A stretch of DNA of 64,000 nt from Toxonevra muliebris (Eukaryota > Arthropoda > Insecta > Diptera > Pallopteridae): contig OY829328.1 of the NCBI GenBank assembly GCA_963691655.1, positions 9,018,204 to 9,082,203 on the forward strand, given 5' to 3'. Positions 23,952-35,531 of this stretch are shown in pieces. The position numbers were made by a program, and so were the translations under genes. A model generated the notes under the pieces. It worked only from the letters and a program-made list of their open reading frames with translations, had not been told where the DNA came from and searched no databases. Positions within the stretch are counted from its first letter, which is position 1; every line of letters starts with the position of its first letter.

Positions 23952-25823
23952 AAATATTCAAATAAATTTATTTAAACTCATATTTTGTGTCTTATATGTA
24001 TGCAGTAACTAAGGTTTAAGAGATAATTGACAATACGAAGTAAAAAATTGTAGCTATCAAAAATGATTTAAAAATATTTGAGTGCAAAAACGAATAGAAA
24101 GGGTATTTTCTTTATTTATTTTTGCCAAGCCGATACAATTTTATCAGAATAAGTCACCGTATATCTATTTGCTGATGTTGGCATGTATTTCATGAATTTT
24201 TTCAACAAAAAATGTGGACAACTGGGGACGATACGGCCGTTATGCCTTCGCAGTGAGAACGATAAATAAAGAACGGTCTATCTGAAATGATAAAAATCGG
24301 AACATGTTTTAATTTTTATCATCACGCTCTTATTGAACAAAGGATTTTGTGAAATTTACATTTTTACAAAAATAATGATTATTTTTGTAAATTTTCTTGA
24401 TTTTTGAGGGTCTGGAGATTTGGTTTTGGTAGGTTTTTTCCAAATAAATTTCCTTCGTTCACTAAGCGGCTATTACAGTTATAAACTAGCCCGTAAAAAA
24501 TCAGATCGATTGATGAAATGGTTCTTAAGAAACCTTTCTCACCGCAACGGAACTTTTTGAAAAACAACATTTCAAGATAATCGACTACAAACTTTCGGCA
24601 TCAAGTTCAGGTAGTACGCTGTTGACAGCTGTATCTTTGGCTCTAGTGCTCAGATCTCTATGATATTTGGAAAATATTTTCTAATATGTACTTTAAGAAA
24701 ATGTAATGAAAAAAATTTTTAATTTTTTCGGCTAACACAAGTGGATATAACCCTTTAAAGGTGGAGTTACATTTCACGCGTCAACGCTTTTCGTGGGTCG
24801 AAAGTGTTTTCCGCGTTCTACAATTTCAGTGTGTTTCACGCGTTGAGCTACACAGCACGCTTTCTGCGCTTTCTGTTCTCCTTGTCTTGAAAATATTGGC
24901 TGATTTATGTATAAGCAGAACATTTTTTAATTTTCCTTCTATTTCTACCTTTTTTTATTTTTATAAATTTTAACTTTAGAAAACTACATTGACTAGAAAA
25001 ACTATGAGCAAACAGCGAATCAACTGTCATGATGCGTATAAGAGTTAAAAGTTGCTTGACTTTCCGCGTGATCCATTTTCGTCGTGCAACTCGCTTCATA
25101 GAAATGTATTGATTTATCTCTTTTGACAGATGTGCAGAACGCGTAGAAGGCGTCACACGACTTTATGGCAACAAATTATTTTTTGTAGAGTTTGTCCGCG
25201 TTAGAACAACTGTGCAGGACTCTCGTTTTGAAATTTTTTTGTGAAGTGAAACTCTTAAAAAATCGAAGTGATTTTAAAAAAGTTAAGTGTTTTTTGATGC
25301 GTGTTGACATATTTTCACAATTTATCTGGTTTTATGTGCTTAGTTTGCGAAAAAAAAACTTTTGGTGGAGCGCTACCGTTTAACAGACACAATAAACTTT
25401 TTGAATGAGGCTACATAATTTGTTTTAGGGAATTTTTCAAGCCAAAAACAAACTGGGACAATTCTTCGAAACTGTCGCGTTTTTGCATAAAATCATTAGA
25501 AATAGAATCCTCCACTCGCCTTCTAAATCGTCTAACTCTTCATTTTCAACCAAATTCTAATAAATTATATGACAGTGCGTCATCAGTGTTGCTAAATAGG
25601 TATTTAAATAAACACAAAAGGTCTCAGAATATACTAAAAGATGTACTTATGCTAAATGGTATCATTTTACTCTTTATAGGGGATATAAATTCAAACACAC
25701 AGTCGGAGAATATTACAGAGATGAGCATATTTAGATATTTTTTTTTATCGATTTTAGTCTTTCATTGAAACTGGGAAACCGAAGTGTTTTTATGAAAGAG
25801 GAACGAAGTGTCAGACTTGAAAG

Positions 25824-26812
25824 CACGGTTGCCACTTAGTCATTTTATTTTGTACCAATATTTACCAAAAAATGTACCAAATGGGGGAAATATGTACCAA
25901 TATAATAAGTACCATTAAATATTATTTATTAAGGATGTAAAAAAAAAACGATTATTTTTTTTTAAATGTATTTCGAAAGTACAATATATTGAAAATATAC
26001 TGTATAAATTACAGACCAAAATTGTGAAAACTTTATCTCTCGTTAAAACTTTAAAAGCGTTTTTCTCGAAACAACGTTTTTTTGACCGGCCCAGAGGCCT
26101 AAGAAAATTCTATCGAACTGATTGGGCTGAACTTTTAATATGTTATTTTACACACCAATGGCACTCGCAGATAGTAGAATTGTTTATTTTTAATCATTAT
26201 TTCCTATTTTTTACAACGATTTTCAACAAAAAATAATGCGATTTTGAAACAACAAATTTTGGAAGTCCGCCGTTTTGTTGTTTTTTAATCAAAACGTTTA
26301 AGCCCGGACCAGCCCCACACCTTTTTTTTAGGTATCCACTTTAGACATAAAAAAACACTAAAAAAATATCGTAAAATAAACTCCAAAAAAATTTTTTTGT
26401 ACAGATAAAAATGTTAATAATAACATATCAAAAAAAATGAAATAATTGTATTTTATTTTGTTATAATAAAAAATTCCCAAATAACCTTAAAAATTAGGCC
26501 GGAACTCCAGACTACATACTTAATACAAAGTAACACATTAATTAAAATATATTTTGTATTTTAAAAATAGTCTTTGGCCGAGTAGATATAATGAGACTCT
26601 TACCTTTCGACAATTCTTTTATGTATATTTAAATTTGACCTTTTTTAACAAAAAATATTTTGAAAATAAGTTTACAATTCTTAATTATTATAAAAGCTAA
26701 CTTTACCCACAGAATGTACCAGATTTTAAAAACATGTACCAAAGTACCAAGCGCAGAAAAATGGAAAAAAATGTACCAGTTTTGGTGGAATTGTACCAAA
26801 GTGGCAACCGTG
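25824..26812. mobile_element. Non-autonomous hAT-like element with perfect 8-bp target duplication
   Basis: The ends are CACGGTTGCCACTT and AAGTGGCAACCGTG, a perfect 14-bp inverted repeat. CTTGAAAG occurs immediately outside both ends (25816-25823 and 26813-26820). Both ends carry clusters of GTACCA/TGGTAC words as subterminal repeats. It is 989 bp with no recognisable transposase. An 8-bp duplication and terminal repeat of this kind fit the hAT superfamily. Confidence 0.92.
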
Positions 26813-27119
26813 CTTGAAAGTGAAGTGAAAACTTCAATTGAAGTGACAGCGACAGCACTGCAACTGTGATAGCGATTTTGTGTTCTGGTAACTTTTTTTA
26901 TCCGCATTAAAAAATACTTCTCTTTTGTGCGTATACGCATCACTAGGACTTAATGGGTTAATGCACTTTCGCTAGCTACAATTTTTTACTTCGTATTTGC
27001 TTTCAGCCTTTCAATTGATAAAAAAAAACTGTGTGTGCAGGCACTCACGAAAGATGTGAAACTTTGTTGTTTATTTTAAAATTATTACAAAACATTTATT
27101 AAAAGTAATATTTTATTCT

Positions 27120-27637
27120 TAATGCCAGTTAAATTCAAAAACAAAGTTTCTGTGATATTTTATTAAATAAAAATTGTTAAATATTACAAGAAAATAAATA
27201 AATAATGAAAAAATTAAATATAAATTGTTCGCCTGACTACTTTTGTAGAGTCTTCTGATTCACGATCACCATTTGCATTATTCAGAAATAGCAGAAGGTT
27301 TTACAGCGTCAGAAGTTGAACAGGCAAATATACTATTAATTAATTTTCGAATATCTTTTAAACATTTTCCATTTTAAATAACACTTATTTTTCTAAAAAT
27401 TCTTTATTTATTTACTAATTTCAAATTTTCAATATATTTCCACAAATGCAAAACAGATTGTTTGACACTTTTAACATTTTTACCCGAAGAAAAAGTGCGG
27501 GCTATTTCGTGAAAAAAGAAGAAGACAATTACTCTCTCATCTCTGCTCTCATTTACAAGTTTTTTGAGTACGGGAACGCTTTCTGGGCTGTTTTGAGCGA
27601 ATGCGTTCACCCGCGTATAAGTACGGGAACGGACCTA
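27120..27637 (+). mobile_element. GGTCCGTTCCCGTAC element, 5'-truncated or diverged copy
   Basis: It aligns along most of its length with 43560-44104. Shared segments include AAACAAAGTTTCTGTGATAT, a short frame starting MKKLNIN, and the 3' end GTACGGGAACGGACCTA at 27621-27637. The left terminus is not recognisable. Family B copy 2 starts about ten bases after its right end. Confidence 0.82.
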
Positions 27638-27649
27638 TTGTTAGTGGGG

Positions 27650-27915
27650 GTATGATAGATGGAAAAACCACAAAAATCAGTTCTGGGGTTGCAGAGGACT
27701 CCCAAAAAAAAAAAAACACCCTTTGGTGAAAAAAGCATTTTTACTAATTACTGGTTAACCGTTGAGGATATCAAAATATTACAAAAAAATACAAAAATGA
27801 AGCTTGAGCGATTTCTTAAAAAAAGGTATCTAGTAATTTTTTCGTATATGTCATAATTTTCGAGATATTCAATATTTAAATAATTACAAATTTTGTACTT
27901 TGGATGTACTGTTGA
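27650..27915 (+). repeat. Dispersed repeat family B, copy 2
   Basis: It is alignable with 20630-20888 over about 250 bp and with the reverse strand of 30130-30330. It abuts the GGTCCGTTCCCGTAC element, suggesting nested or adjacent insertions. Confidence 0.8.
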
Positions 27916-28139
27916 TGCGCGCGCATCTTTGTTTATTTAAATTTTTGCATGCGGAGCCTATAGGGGAAATTGAATTACTCGAAAACCAAACAAGCTAGGA
28001 AGAAGGGTTTTGAAGGGGATATAAAGAACAACATTCTCTGCCATTTTCATTGACTACGGCTAATTTTTAGTATATTAATATAGTATAGTTGCCTTTCGGT
28101 TTTGCTACCTTAACTATTTACAGGCCTAAAATAACTGGT

Positions 28140-28320
28140 TTTACTATCTTCTATATATATAAAATAGAACTCTGTTAAATGTTTAGTCCTAACAGGTTTC
28201 TATATTTCGCAACGGACTGTCATGAAATTTAGTATGTAATTGCTTTGGACATTTGTCGAGTTAAGTCGATATTTATTTTAAGTTAATTTCAAATAGTTTC
28301 TTTAATATAGACCATTATTT
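28140..28320 (+). repeat. Possible repeat fragment with TATATATAAAATAGA start
   Basis: A stretch beginning CTATATATATAAAATAGAA and continuing with a CAACGGACTGTCATGAAATTTAGTATG-like segment resembles the end sequence of a widespread insect repeat type, possibly Helitron-related. This is recognition by appearance only; the boundaries are not visible. Confidence 0.3.
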
Positions 28321-28675
28321 GGACCAAAGTCAGCTTTTTTATAAAATTTAGCTACTTAATGCAAAATGCTGCTTAAACTATAAGAGGTACATAAAAATTA
28401 TGTATAGAAAGATTATAGATCTTATCGTTTGCTAAAATAAAGTCAGTGTTGGCATATATCTAAAGTTAAAAGTTTACCTGTAAAATGCATTTTTATATTA
28501 AAAATTTGTTCCCCTAACCTTTGTTATTGCAAATATTAATGTTTTTCCTGGAATAAAATCCAAAGATTTTTTACTTCGCTCGCTGTGATTTCCACCACAC
28601 ACACACAAAGCAGAAAAGAATGCGTATAAGCTTTGCGTTTGAAATTTTTTTTCATTTGCATGAATGTAACTACAT

Positions 28676-29010
28676 ATTACTAATTTGATCACAGAAGGGA
28701 AGGTAAAGTAGTGGATGTAGGAAAGAGTTGTGGAATAGTGAGTTCGAATCCCACTTGAAGCGGGACCAAACTTTTTTTTTTTTTGCAATATATTTTTTTA
28801 TATCGGTGTGGTGGGAAAAAAAATAAATATACAACAAAAAACAATTACCGCCAAAGGTGAATATAAAACATGCAAACACACAAAAGGCATTATTATATAT
28901 TACTAATGTGATTAGTGAGTTAAAAAGGAGAGTAAAGTTGTGGTTATTCAAAGAAATTGTGAGTTTTTTGGTGTCGTGAATTCGAATTCCACTACAGGTG
29001 AACCCACTAA
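28676..29010 (+). repeat. Two-copy tandem repeat with tRNA-like B-box
   Basis: The unit starting ATTACTAAT at 28676 recurs at 28899. Each copy continues through a GTAAAG-GTGG segment to TCGAATCCCACT or TCGAATTCCACT and then a T-rich tail. GTTCGAATCCC at 28741-28751 fits a polymerase III B-box, but no A-box or cloverleaf is present. A tRNA-derived SINE remnant is plausible, and it is not a functional tRNA. Confidence 0.55.
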
Positions 29011-29569
29011 GCGATTCTTTTTTATACAAATAATTAATTTTTTTTATACTATTATATAAAACTGTAACTTGATTTCATGGACATATGCCCATCAATAACT
29101 CAGATAATTTTAGGGAATACCCCCCAAATAAGAGTTTTAGTACAAGGATGTTAATTGGCAATGTAATGCCGCAGGAAGAAGGTCTGTGAAATTGAAAAAA
29201 GGGGACATGGCATCTCCTATATAATCTGAGCTTTAGCTATGGAATATCTCAGTATTCATTTGTGGCACGTCTCTAAAAAACGTTATTTTTCAATGGCATT
29301 CTATGAAAAAATATGGATATACGTGGCCTCTTCCGATCAACTCTAATGCTTTTATATATATTTCTTAGAAACTATTTTTAGTTCAGTAATAAGATTTAGA
29401 ATGATAATATGATTTGTCAATGGAATTTGGTGGGTAGAGTATTGGGTAGACTTGAGTTAGTGACTATTCAACCTCGGTTTTATAAGGTATATTTACTAAA
29501 TTATTTGTGGTTAGAGAATTTTGATTGCCAATGGAAAATGCTAGAAAAAAATGAATGAAATAAATAAAA

Positions 29570-30015
29570 TATGCGTGACACCTCCCATACAAAGAAAATG
29601 TTTGAAACTGTATACCTAAGAAACCATTGCAAAGAACACACTGGCAGTTTGTGTGTAAAGGCGGATGGTTAGTAGTAGTTGTTGGGCAGAATGTGGAAGT
29701 GTTTTGGCATACAAAGGAAATGCTTCAAAAGGTATATATGTATCTCTGCCATATTTTGCGATTATGATAAAAAATTTGCCCTGTACCGAAAATTTTAGAA
29801 ACCTACACTGAAAACTTGCAATCTTTTCTTTTAGTTTTAGTTTAGATATGGGGAAACATAATAAGGCAAGCAATCAAAATTTAGTTGTAAAGGATGTATG
29901 TATGTTGATAGTTATTAGAGAGCCATAGTAAGAAAGATGGTGAATGTTTGTATGTTAAGATGGGATATTGATAGCAATAACTGAGAAGAATGTTGACACC
30001 ATTAAAGACGTGGAA
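29570..30015 (+). repeat. Dispersed repeat family C, copy 1
   Basis: It shares with 48118-48262 the words CATACAAA-AAAATG-TTGAAACTG, TACCTAAGAAA and TGTTGACACCAT/TGTTGACACTAT, in the same order but with different spacing. The class is unknown. Confidence 0.5.
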
Positions 30016-30129
30016 GTGGAACTACTCATGTAAATGATATGAATGATTAGTGCAATGATTCTATTTTGATCCGAGACTGGCACCCTCATATAGATATATC
30101 TCTTGCAAAAGTTTTAGTTTTTGTAATTT

Positions 30130-30330
30130 TTGCATTACCCCTACTTTGCCAGGTCTGGACAACGAAGCTGGGCGAAGCTTCAAGACATTACTTATGAAAA
30201 CAACGGTTAACCAGTTATTAGTAAAAAAAAGGGAATTTTTCACCAAAGGAGGGTTTTTGGGAAGTCGCTCTGCACCCCCAGAACTGATTTTTATGGTTTT
30301 TCCATCTATCATACTCCCACTAATAATTTT
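30130..30330 (-). repeat. Dispersed repeat family B, copy 3 (inverted, 3' truncated)
   Basis: The reverse strand carries the family B segment from GGAGTATGATAGATGG through AAAAATCAGTTCTGGGGG to TAACTGGTTAACCGTTG, then diverges. The opposite-strand open frame 30146-30520 is a by-product. Confidence 0.78.
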
Positions 30331-31617
30331 TTACGCTAACGACTGGACTAATATTACTTTTTCAATACTTTTTGATTTGAGTTGGCAACATTTTGATATC
30401 AAACAATTCAAAATTATGCAAATTGCAGGGTATTATGCATTAATGTATCAGCCCCAAACGAAACTAGATTTGATAGAGATAATCATTTATATATTTACGT
30501 TTGTGTACATTTCAATTTAAAAACACTGACTATTTTCAATAATTTTAAACGAAAATAGCTTCAGCTTAAAAAAAACGTTCTTTGCATTATTTAGAACCCA
30601 ACTGCATTTGTAACTTAAAAATTTTATTTTTAAGGGTTAATACATTAGTGCATAATAATATATTAATAAAGGCATAAATCAGCGATGGCCACTTATGCAT
30701 GCATGTTTATTTTGCAAGTTCCGGTTGAAAAAAATCTTGCCGATACTGATATTGCCAACGCTTCCAAATATCATTCGTAAATTTGAATTAATTGAATTAA
30801 TTTCTTTCAATAAATTTGAATACAGTGGATTACAGCCTAACTAACTGTTTTTTATGCTTATTAATTTATGAACTGTTTACTTACCTATATGTTTTGTTAT
30901 AATAAAATATGAAATGTATTAAAAAAATACATATTAAAATAAATATATATTAATGGTCGCATTCAGAAGATACACTGGAGACTCAAAATGTTGAGAGTGT
31001 TTTAGTTTTTGAGAAACAAAAAATGAGAAAGACAAAAATAAAGAACTATATTATTAGATACACTCGCCAATTATATATTGAATTGAAACTGTTTCTACGG
31101 CATATTTTCTTTACTCTAAGCCAGAAACCTGCGCCGTGGTGCTTACAGTCAACTTCGCGCCACCACCTTGTTTTTACTTGCTGTCGGTCGCCACAGTTGA
31201 GCCACCACTGTATCTTATGAATACGAATAGTTTTTCCTAATGAAATAATTTTATTTCACGTTACGTTAATTTTTTAACTTTTCATGAAGAAAAATGTATT
31301 CGATGTATGATATATCGACAATTTTCGTGCTGAAATTATGTGTAAATGTATATTTTTTCAAATGATATATTTTTGATGCGATATTTTTGATATTGACAAA
31401 AAGACTGAAAATGCTTCGATACATAAATATCGATATTCTTGCATGTATCGGCCATCTCTACGCAGGTCCAAATAGATTGGTGTATCAACTGTGAATTTAT
31501 ATACGGTGGAGTTACCAGCAGCTCATTTTTCTTCATGGTGAAATCATGCATAAGATGATAACAAGATTACAACAATTTTACATTGGGAAAAAAACATATC
31601 ATTGTTATTGCATCAGA

Positions 31618-31770
31618 TACCATAAAATGTCAAAATCAGCCTTACAACAAAACAATAACAACGCATCTTTGTTGTTGCGGCCATAATGGCAGCATGCAGA
31701 GAATGTCAAAATGGAGATCAAACGTAAGCAAACAATCAAAAGTAAACAATGATTTTGACAGTCTATGGTA
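31618..31770. repeat. Short foldback, 21-bp arms
   Basis: 31618-31638 (TACCATA-TGTCAAAATCA) is the reverse complement of 31750-31770 with three mismatches. Its interior, including GCCATAATGGC, recurs in opposite orientation at about 32155-32270, so it belongs to a repeat family. Confidence 0.6.
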
Positions 31771-31801
31771 TTGACAACGAAGAAATAAGAAGGATGAGTT
31801 G

Positions 31802-31985
31802 CTGGTAGGTTAGGTTGGAGTGGCTGTCGAGAGACACACTTAGGCCTGAACGGCCCATTGTGATACCACATAGTTGGACCTACAGTTAACGCCGATTCCG
31901 AACGGCGGTGTGGCAATTTTTTTATCGGCTTGGTGGTTTTGCCATTACCAAACAATGTGTGTCCTTGTACACTATCTTATAATTC
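31802..31985 (+). repeat. SINE-like fly repeat (GGTTAGGTTGGAGTGGCTG type)
   Basis: The stretch opens with GGTAGGTTAGGTTGGAGTGG and continues through GAGACACACTTAGGCC and CCCATTGTGATACCACAT. I recognise this as a repeat seen widely in higher-fly genomes, possibly polymerase III-derived. Exact ends are not visible. Confidence 0.55.
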
Positions 31986-32019
31986 TCATACTGATAGTGA
32001 ATATAAGAAAGTTATGAAA

Positions 32020-32085
32020 ATTAACCACCACACGAAGACGGGAATCGAACCCGAATCTCTCAGATGAAAGTCTAGTTGCTGGAAA
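32020..32085 (-). repeat. tRNA-like fragment (B-box GGGTTCGATTCCCG)
   Basis: The minus strand reads TTCGGGTTCGATTCCCGTC, an excellent T-arm and B-box, preceded by a poor anticodon-like arm around GACTTTCATCTGAGAG. There is no acceptor stem or A-box, so this is a tRNA-derived repeat or pseudo-tRNA. Confidence 0.5.
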
Positions 32086-32123
32086 TTTCACCGGATATAA
32101 ATTCACCGTGTTATTTTTTTTTA

Positions 32124-32365
32124 TGGCACCATTTTCTTTTGCAGTGAGGAACGCTGGTTGTCAAAAGTTTATTTACGTTTGATTTTTTGTTATTTTTTTT
32201 CGCCCGCCATAATGGCAGCAACAACAAAGATTTATTGTCATTGCCGTGTTGTAGTACTGCTTTCGTCAGCTGACTATGAGATTCAGAGTGCTAGGGCAGT
32301 ATAGTCTCAACAACAAAGTCCTTTTGCTGTTGCCGTGGTAAATTTGTTGTACTGGTGCCATCACC
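32124..32365. repeat. Foldback relative of 31618-31770, opposite orientation
   Basis: The ends read ATGGCACCA and TGGTGCCAT. The interior carries GTTTATTTACGTTTGAT, GCCATAATGGCAGCAACAACAAAGAT and related words also present inverted in 31640-31755. It is probably a small MITE family with two copies here. Confidence 0.55.
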
Positions 32366-33745
32366 TTCTATTTAAATTCATGTTGGTTGTATTCATTTTA
32401 AAACTAAAAGAGGTGGGAATAGCACTGCAACAAGTAAAACATTTTAAATTGTGTATGAAGGGTGTGTGTGAAACGATAACTTTTTACTCAATGCAAATAG
32501 TGGTGAAATAGGCTGTGCGAAATGGAGAGAAAATTTTTGGCATTTCGAGTTGAAACAAATAAATTGTGCGAATTTTGAGAATAAACATATTTAAATTTTG
32601 TGTTTTTACATGTTATTATTATTGCAATGAGATTTATATATATTTTGTCTTTATTAATTGCGATAATTGTGCAATTAAAAAAATATTAACTATATACATA
32701 GCTATCCTTTTTCATATATTTAATATTTGTTTTATATGCATTAGTTATTATAATTTGCATTTTTTCTTTGAATTTGCATTAATATTTATTTGTGAAATTT
32801 TTAGTAAAATGCAACTATGTATGTTAACATACAAAATGCTTATGTTGTTGTTCTAAACATTTCATCATGAATTGTCAAAATTTACAGTAACCCTTCATAT
32901 CCACCAATATTGTCAATATTTTCATTCGAATGGTCTAAATTTTCTCTTCTGAGTAAAAAGTTGCCGTTTCACACACCCGAAATGTTAAATGTCAAAATCA
33001 GCTGGCATACACCTTGGCGTTTGGCAGTTAACATTCTCTGTGATGAATAGAAGAAGATAGTTTTGCTTACAACACCACCTGGTATAATTTCGTCTTGGAC
33101 TTTAAAAAATTTGAAGTAATTCGTTTAGCAGTGTTCACATGCTCTGAAAGAACTAATGTATATTTTGCATGCAAAACTATACAGGTACTGTGTGAACACA
33201 CCCTTTGATAACTATGCTGAATTGCACATGCACATTGTATAGTGTAAAAACTTAAAAATGAAACACGAATTAAGAAATTGGAGAAGTTTTCATGCGTTTA
33301 ATTAATTAATTTATTATCCACTTACATCTTTCTTTAATTTTAACTATGTTACAACAGTTTTTTATTCTTGAATTGCAGTTACTCATATACTATATACATA
33401 ATCAACCTTGATATTGAACAAGTGAACACAACCTCAAAAACACAATTCGCCTACTTCGACCAACGGGAGAAATACTGACTTCGCCCGATTCAAGCCGCCA
33501 TCAGCAAACGAACCAATCAGAGAAGTCGATACACACACTAAAACACATGCGAACGGAAAATTTGTATACGTGCATGCTTTGGTACATGTGTATGCGTGCT
33601 GAGGGAGAACGTGAGTTATTTGTTGAGGCGACCGAATAAAGGCGGCCATTATAAGTTTGCCATTCGAAGAAGTTGGACAGTACAGCCACAAAAGAAGATT
33701 TCAACAAATAAATAAATATTTTGAAGGAAATTACATACGAATAAA

Positions 33746-34948
33746 ATGAGTTATCAAGTGGACGCTTTGAATGCAGCACATCTAGAGCTGCAAGGTGGTG
33801 GCGGTGGAGCAGAGCTCCGTCGTCCATTTGACCCTACTGCGCACGATTTGGAGCCATCATTTCGGTTGACGAGATTTGCAGATTTGAAGGGTCGTGGCTG
33901 TAAGGTGCCACAAGAAGTTCTAGGTAAGCTAGTCGCCGCATTACAACAAGATTACTCCAGCAGCCCTGACCAGGATGCACAATTCATGAACATGGCAATA
34001 CCTCGCATTGGAATTGGCTTGGACTGTTCTGTAATTCCTCTGCGGCATGGTGGTTTGTGTTTAGTTCAAACCACTGATTTTTTCTATCCTATTGTCGACG
34101 ATCCATATATGATGGGCAAAATCGCTTGCGCCAATGTATTGAGCGATTTATATGCTATGGGAGTGACTGATTGCGACAACATGTTGATGCTGTTGGCGGT
34201 GAGCACCAAGATGACTGAGAAGGAAAGAGATGTAGTGGTGCCTTTGATTATGCGAGGCTTCAAAGATTCTGCTCTTGAAGCAGGCACCACTGTAACTGGT
34301 GGTCAAAGTGTTGTCAATCCATGGTGCACAATTGGTGGTGTTGCTTCCACCATATGTCAACCCAATGAATATATTGTCCCGGACAATGCTGTCGTTGGCG
34401 ATGTACTTGTATTAACAAAGCCTTTGGGTACACAAGTTGCTGTTAACGCTCATCAGTGGCTGGATCAGCCTGAACGTTGGAATCGTATAAAATTGGTTGT
34501 TTCTGAAGAAGATGTACGCAAAGCTTATCACCGAGCCATGAACTCAATGGCACGCCTCAATCGCACAGCTGCTCGTCTCATGCACAAATACAATGCACAT
34601 GGCTCAACAGATATAACTGGCTTTGGTTTGTTGGGTCACGCACAGACCCTCGCTTCTCATCAAAAGAAAGATGTCTCATTTGTTATTCACAATTTACCCG
34701 TGATCGCTAAGATGGCTGCAGTAGCGAAAGCTTGTGGTAATATGTTCCAGCTGCTGCAGGGTCATTCGGCAGAAACCTCTGGTGGACTGCTTATTTGCTT
34801 GCCCCGTGAACAAGCTGCTGCTTATTGTAAGGACATCGAAAAACAAGAAGGCTACCAAGCTTGGATTATCGGAATTGTCGAAAAGGGAAACAAAACAGCT
34901 CGTATTATTGACAAACCACGTGTTATCGAGGTACCCGCAAAGGACTAA
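33746..34948 (+). CDS. SelD: Selenophosphate synthetase 1 (Arg form)
   Basis: Selenide, water dikinase family, 400 residues in one exon. Family features are the N-terminal glycine-rich loop and [16 protein letters not shown], where Arg stands at the position that is Sec or Cys in active selenophosphate synthetase 2; the next Cys is retained. Further along are the ATP-binding LDCSVIP and [33 protein letters not shown], then [11 protein letters not shown] and [11 protein letters not shown]. The Arg form is the insect SPS1 type, which is not thought to make selenophosphate and has been linked to redox and vitamin B6 metabolism. The start ATG follows AATAAA-ATG and gives the expected MSY start. 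A poly(A) signal AATAAA is at 35140-35145. Family and subtype are secure. Confidence 0.95.
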   Translation: MSYQVDALNAAHLELQGGGGGAELRRPFDPTAHDLEPSFRLTRFADLKGRGCKVPQEVLGKLVAALQQDYSSSPDQDAQFMNMAIPRIGIGLDCSVIPLRHGGLCLVQTTDFFYPIVDDPYMMGKIACANVLSDLYAMGVTDCDNMLMLLAVSTKMTEKERDVVVPLIMRGFKDSALEAGTTVTGGQSVVNPWCTIGGVASTICQPNEYIVPDNAVVGDVLVLTKPLGTQVAVNAHQWLDQPERWNRIKLVVSEEDVRKAYHRAMNSMARLNRTAARLMHKYNAHGSTDITGFGLLGHAQTLASHQKKDVSFVIHNLPVIAKMAAVAKACGNMFQLLQGHSAETSGGLLICLPREQAAAYCKDIEKQEGYQAWIIGIVEKGNKTARIIDKPRVIEVPAKD

Positions 34949-35471
34949 ACACTATTTCCAAAATTCAGTCTTATGTTATTTCTATATTACTTTAACTATT
35001 AATTATATGTACATGCCATTGCATTTGTTTTTGATTCGTTTAGCAATTGATTTTGAACTCAGTAGTTTTTTATCGATCATTTTTAATTGGCTAAGTATCT
35101 ACATACAATAATTTACATTGTATCAAATGCTTTAAATGGAATAAAATAAACTTAAACTATAGCAAAGTCCGTGTGTTAAATATAAAAACCTTTATTTCTA
35201 TTGTTTGGGTGTAGATGTGTAATGTAATGTAAAAATTTCCCGCCATATTTGTCAAAAAGTTCTGTCTGACACATGCTGTACACAGGGTAATCAGTTGTAG
35301 TATCTACAATAAGTGGTAGGTAAGAATATTATAACATGTTCTTGCCTCATAAAAGTCAATCATATACCAAAATTTTATGACTGGTTATTGTTGCTATGAC
35401 TTTTTAAGGTAAAAAATTATGACGATAATGCAAAGATTTTAACTAAAATGCATGATTTTGTTGTTTAATTT

Positions 35472-35531
35472 AGTATTTAATCAGTACTATAAGCATATTT
35501 AAGTATTTAATCAGTAATATAAGCATAATTA
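35472..35531. repeat. 2 x 30-bp tandem duplication
   Basis: AGTATTTAATCAGTA at 35472 recurs at 35502 with the following 15 bases nearly unchanged, and a third partial copy begins at 35532. Confidence 0.8.

Larger units (their letters stand above)
23952..33745. other. 9.8-kb spacer, a transposon graveyard
   Basis: No host gene is recognisable. Supported contents are a hAT-like element 25824-26812, a GGTCCGTTCCCGTAC-family copy 27120-27637, family B copies at 27650 and 30130, a two-copy tRNA-like repeat 28676-29010, a family C copy 29570-30015, a foldback 31618-31770 with an inverted relative at 32124-32365, and SINE-like sequence 31802-32085. The stretches 24000-25800 and 32370-33400 show nothing I can name. 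The SelD promoter and 5' UTR should lie in roughly the last 300 bases. Confidence 0.6.

Noticed and set aside
28735..28760. B-box GTTCGAATCCCAC as a tRNA gene.
   Set aside because: No A-box, acceptor stem or cloverleaf can be built around it.
30680..31460. CAGCGATGGCC at 30680 and TAGAGATGGCC (reverse) near 31460 as ends of one hAT element.
   Set aside because: The flanking octamers (GCATAAAT and CGCAGGTC) do not match and the terminal similarity stops after about 11 bases.
32020..32085. GGGTTCGATTCCCG on the minus strand as a real tRNA.
   Set aside because: Only a T-arm and a weak anticodon-like arm are present; it looks like a SINE or pseudo-tRNA fragment.
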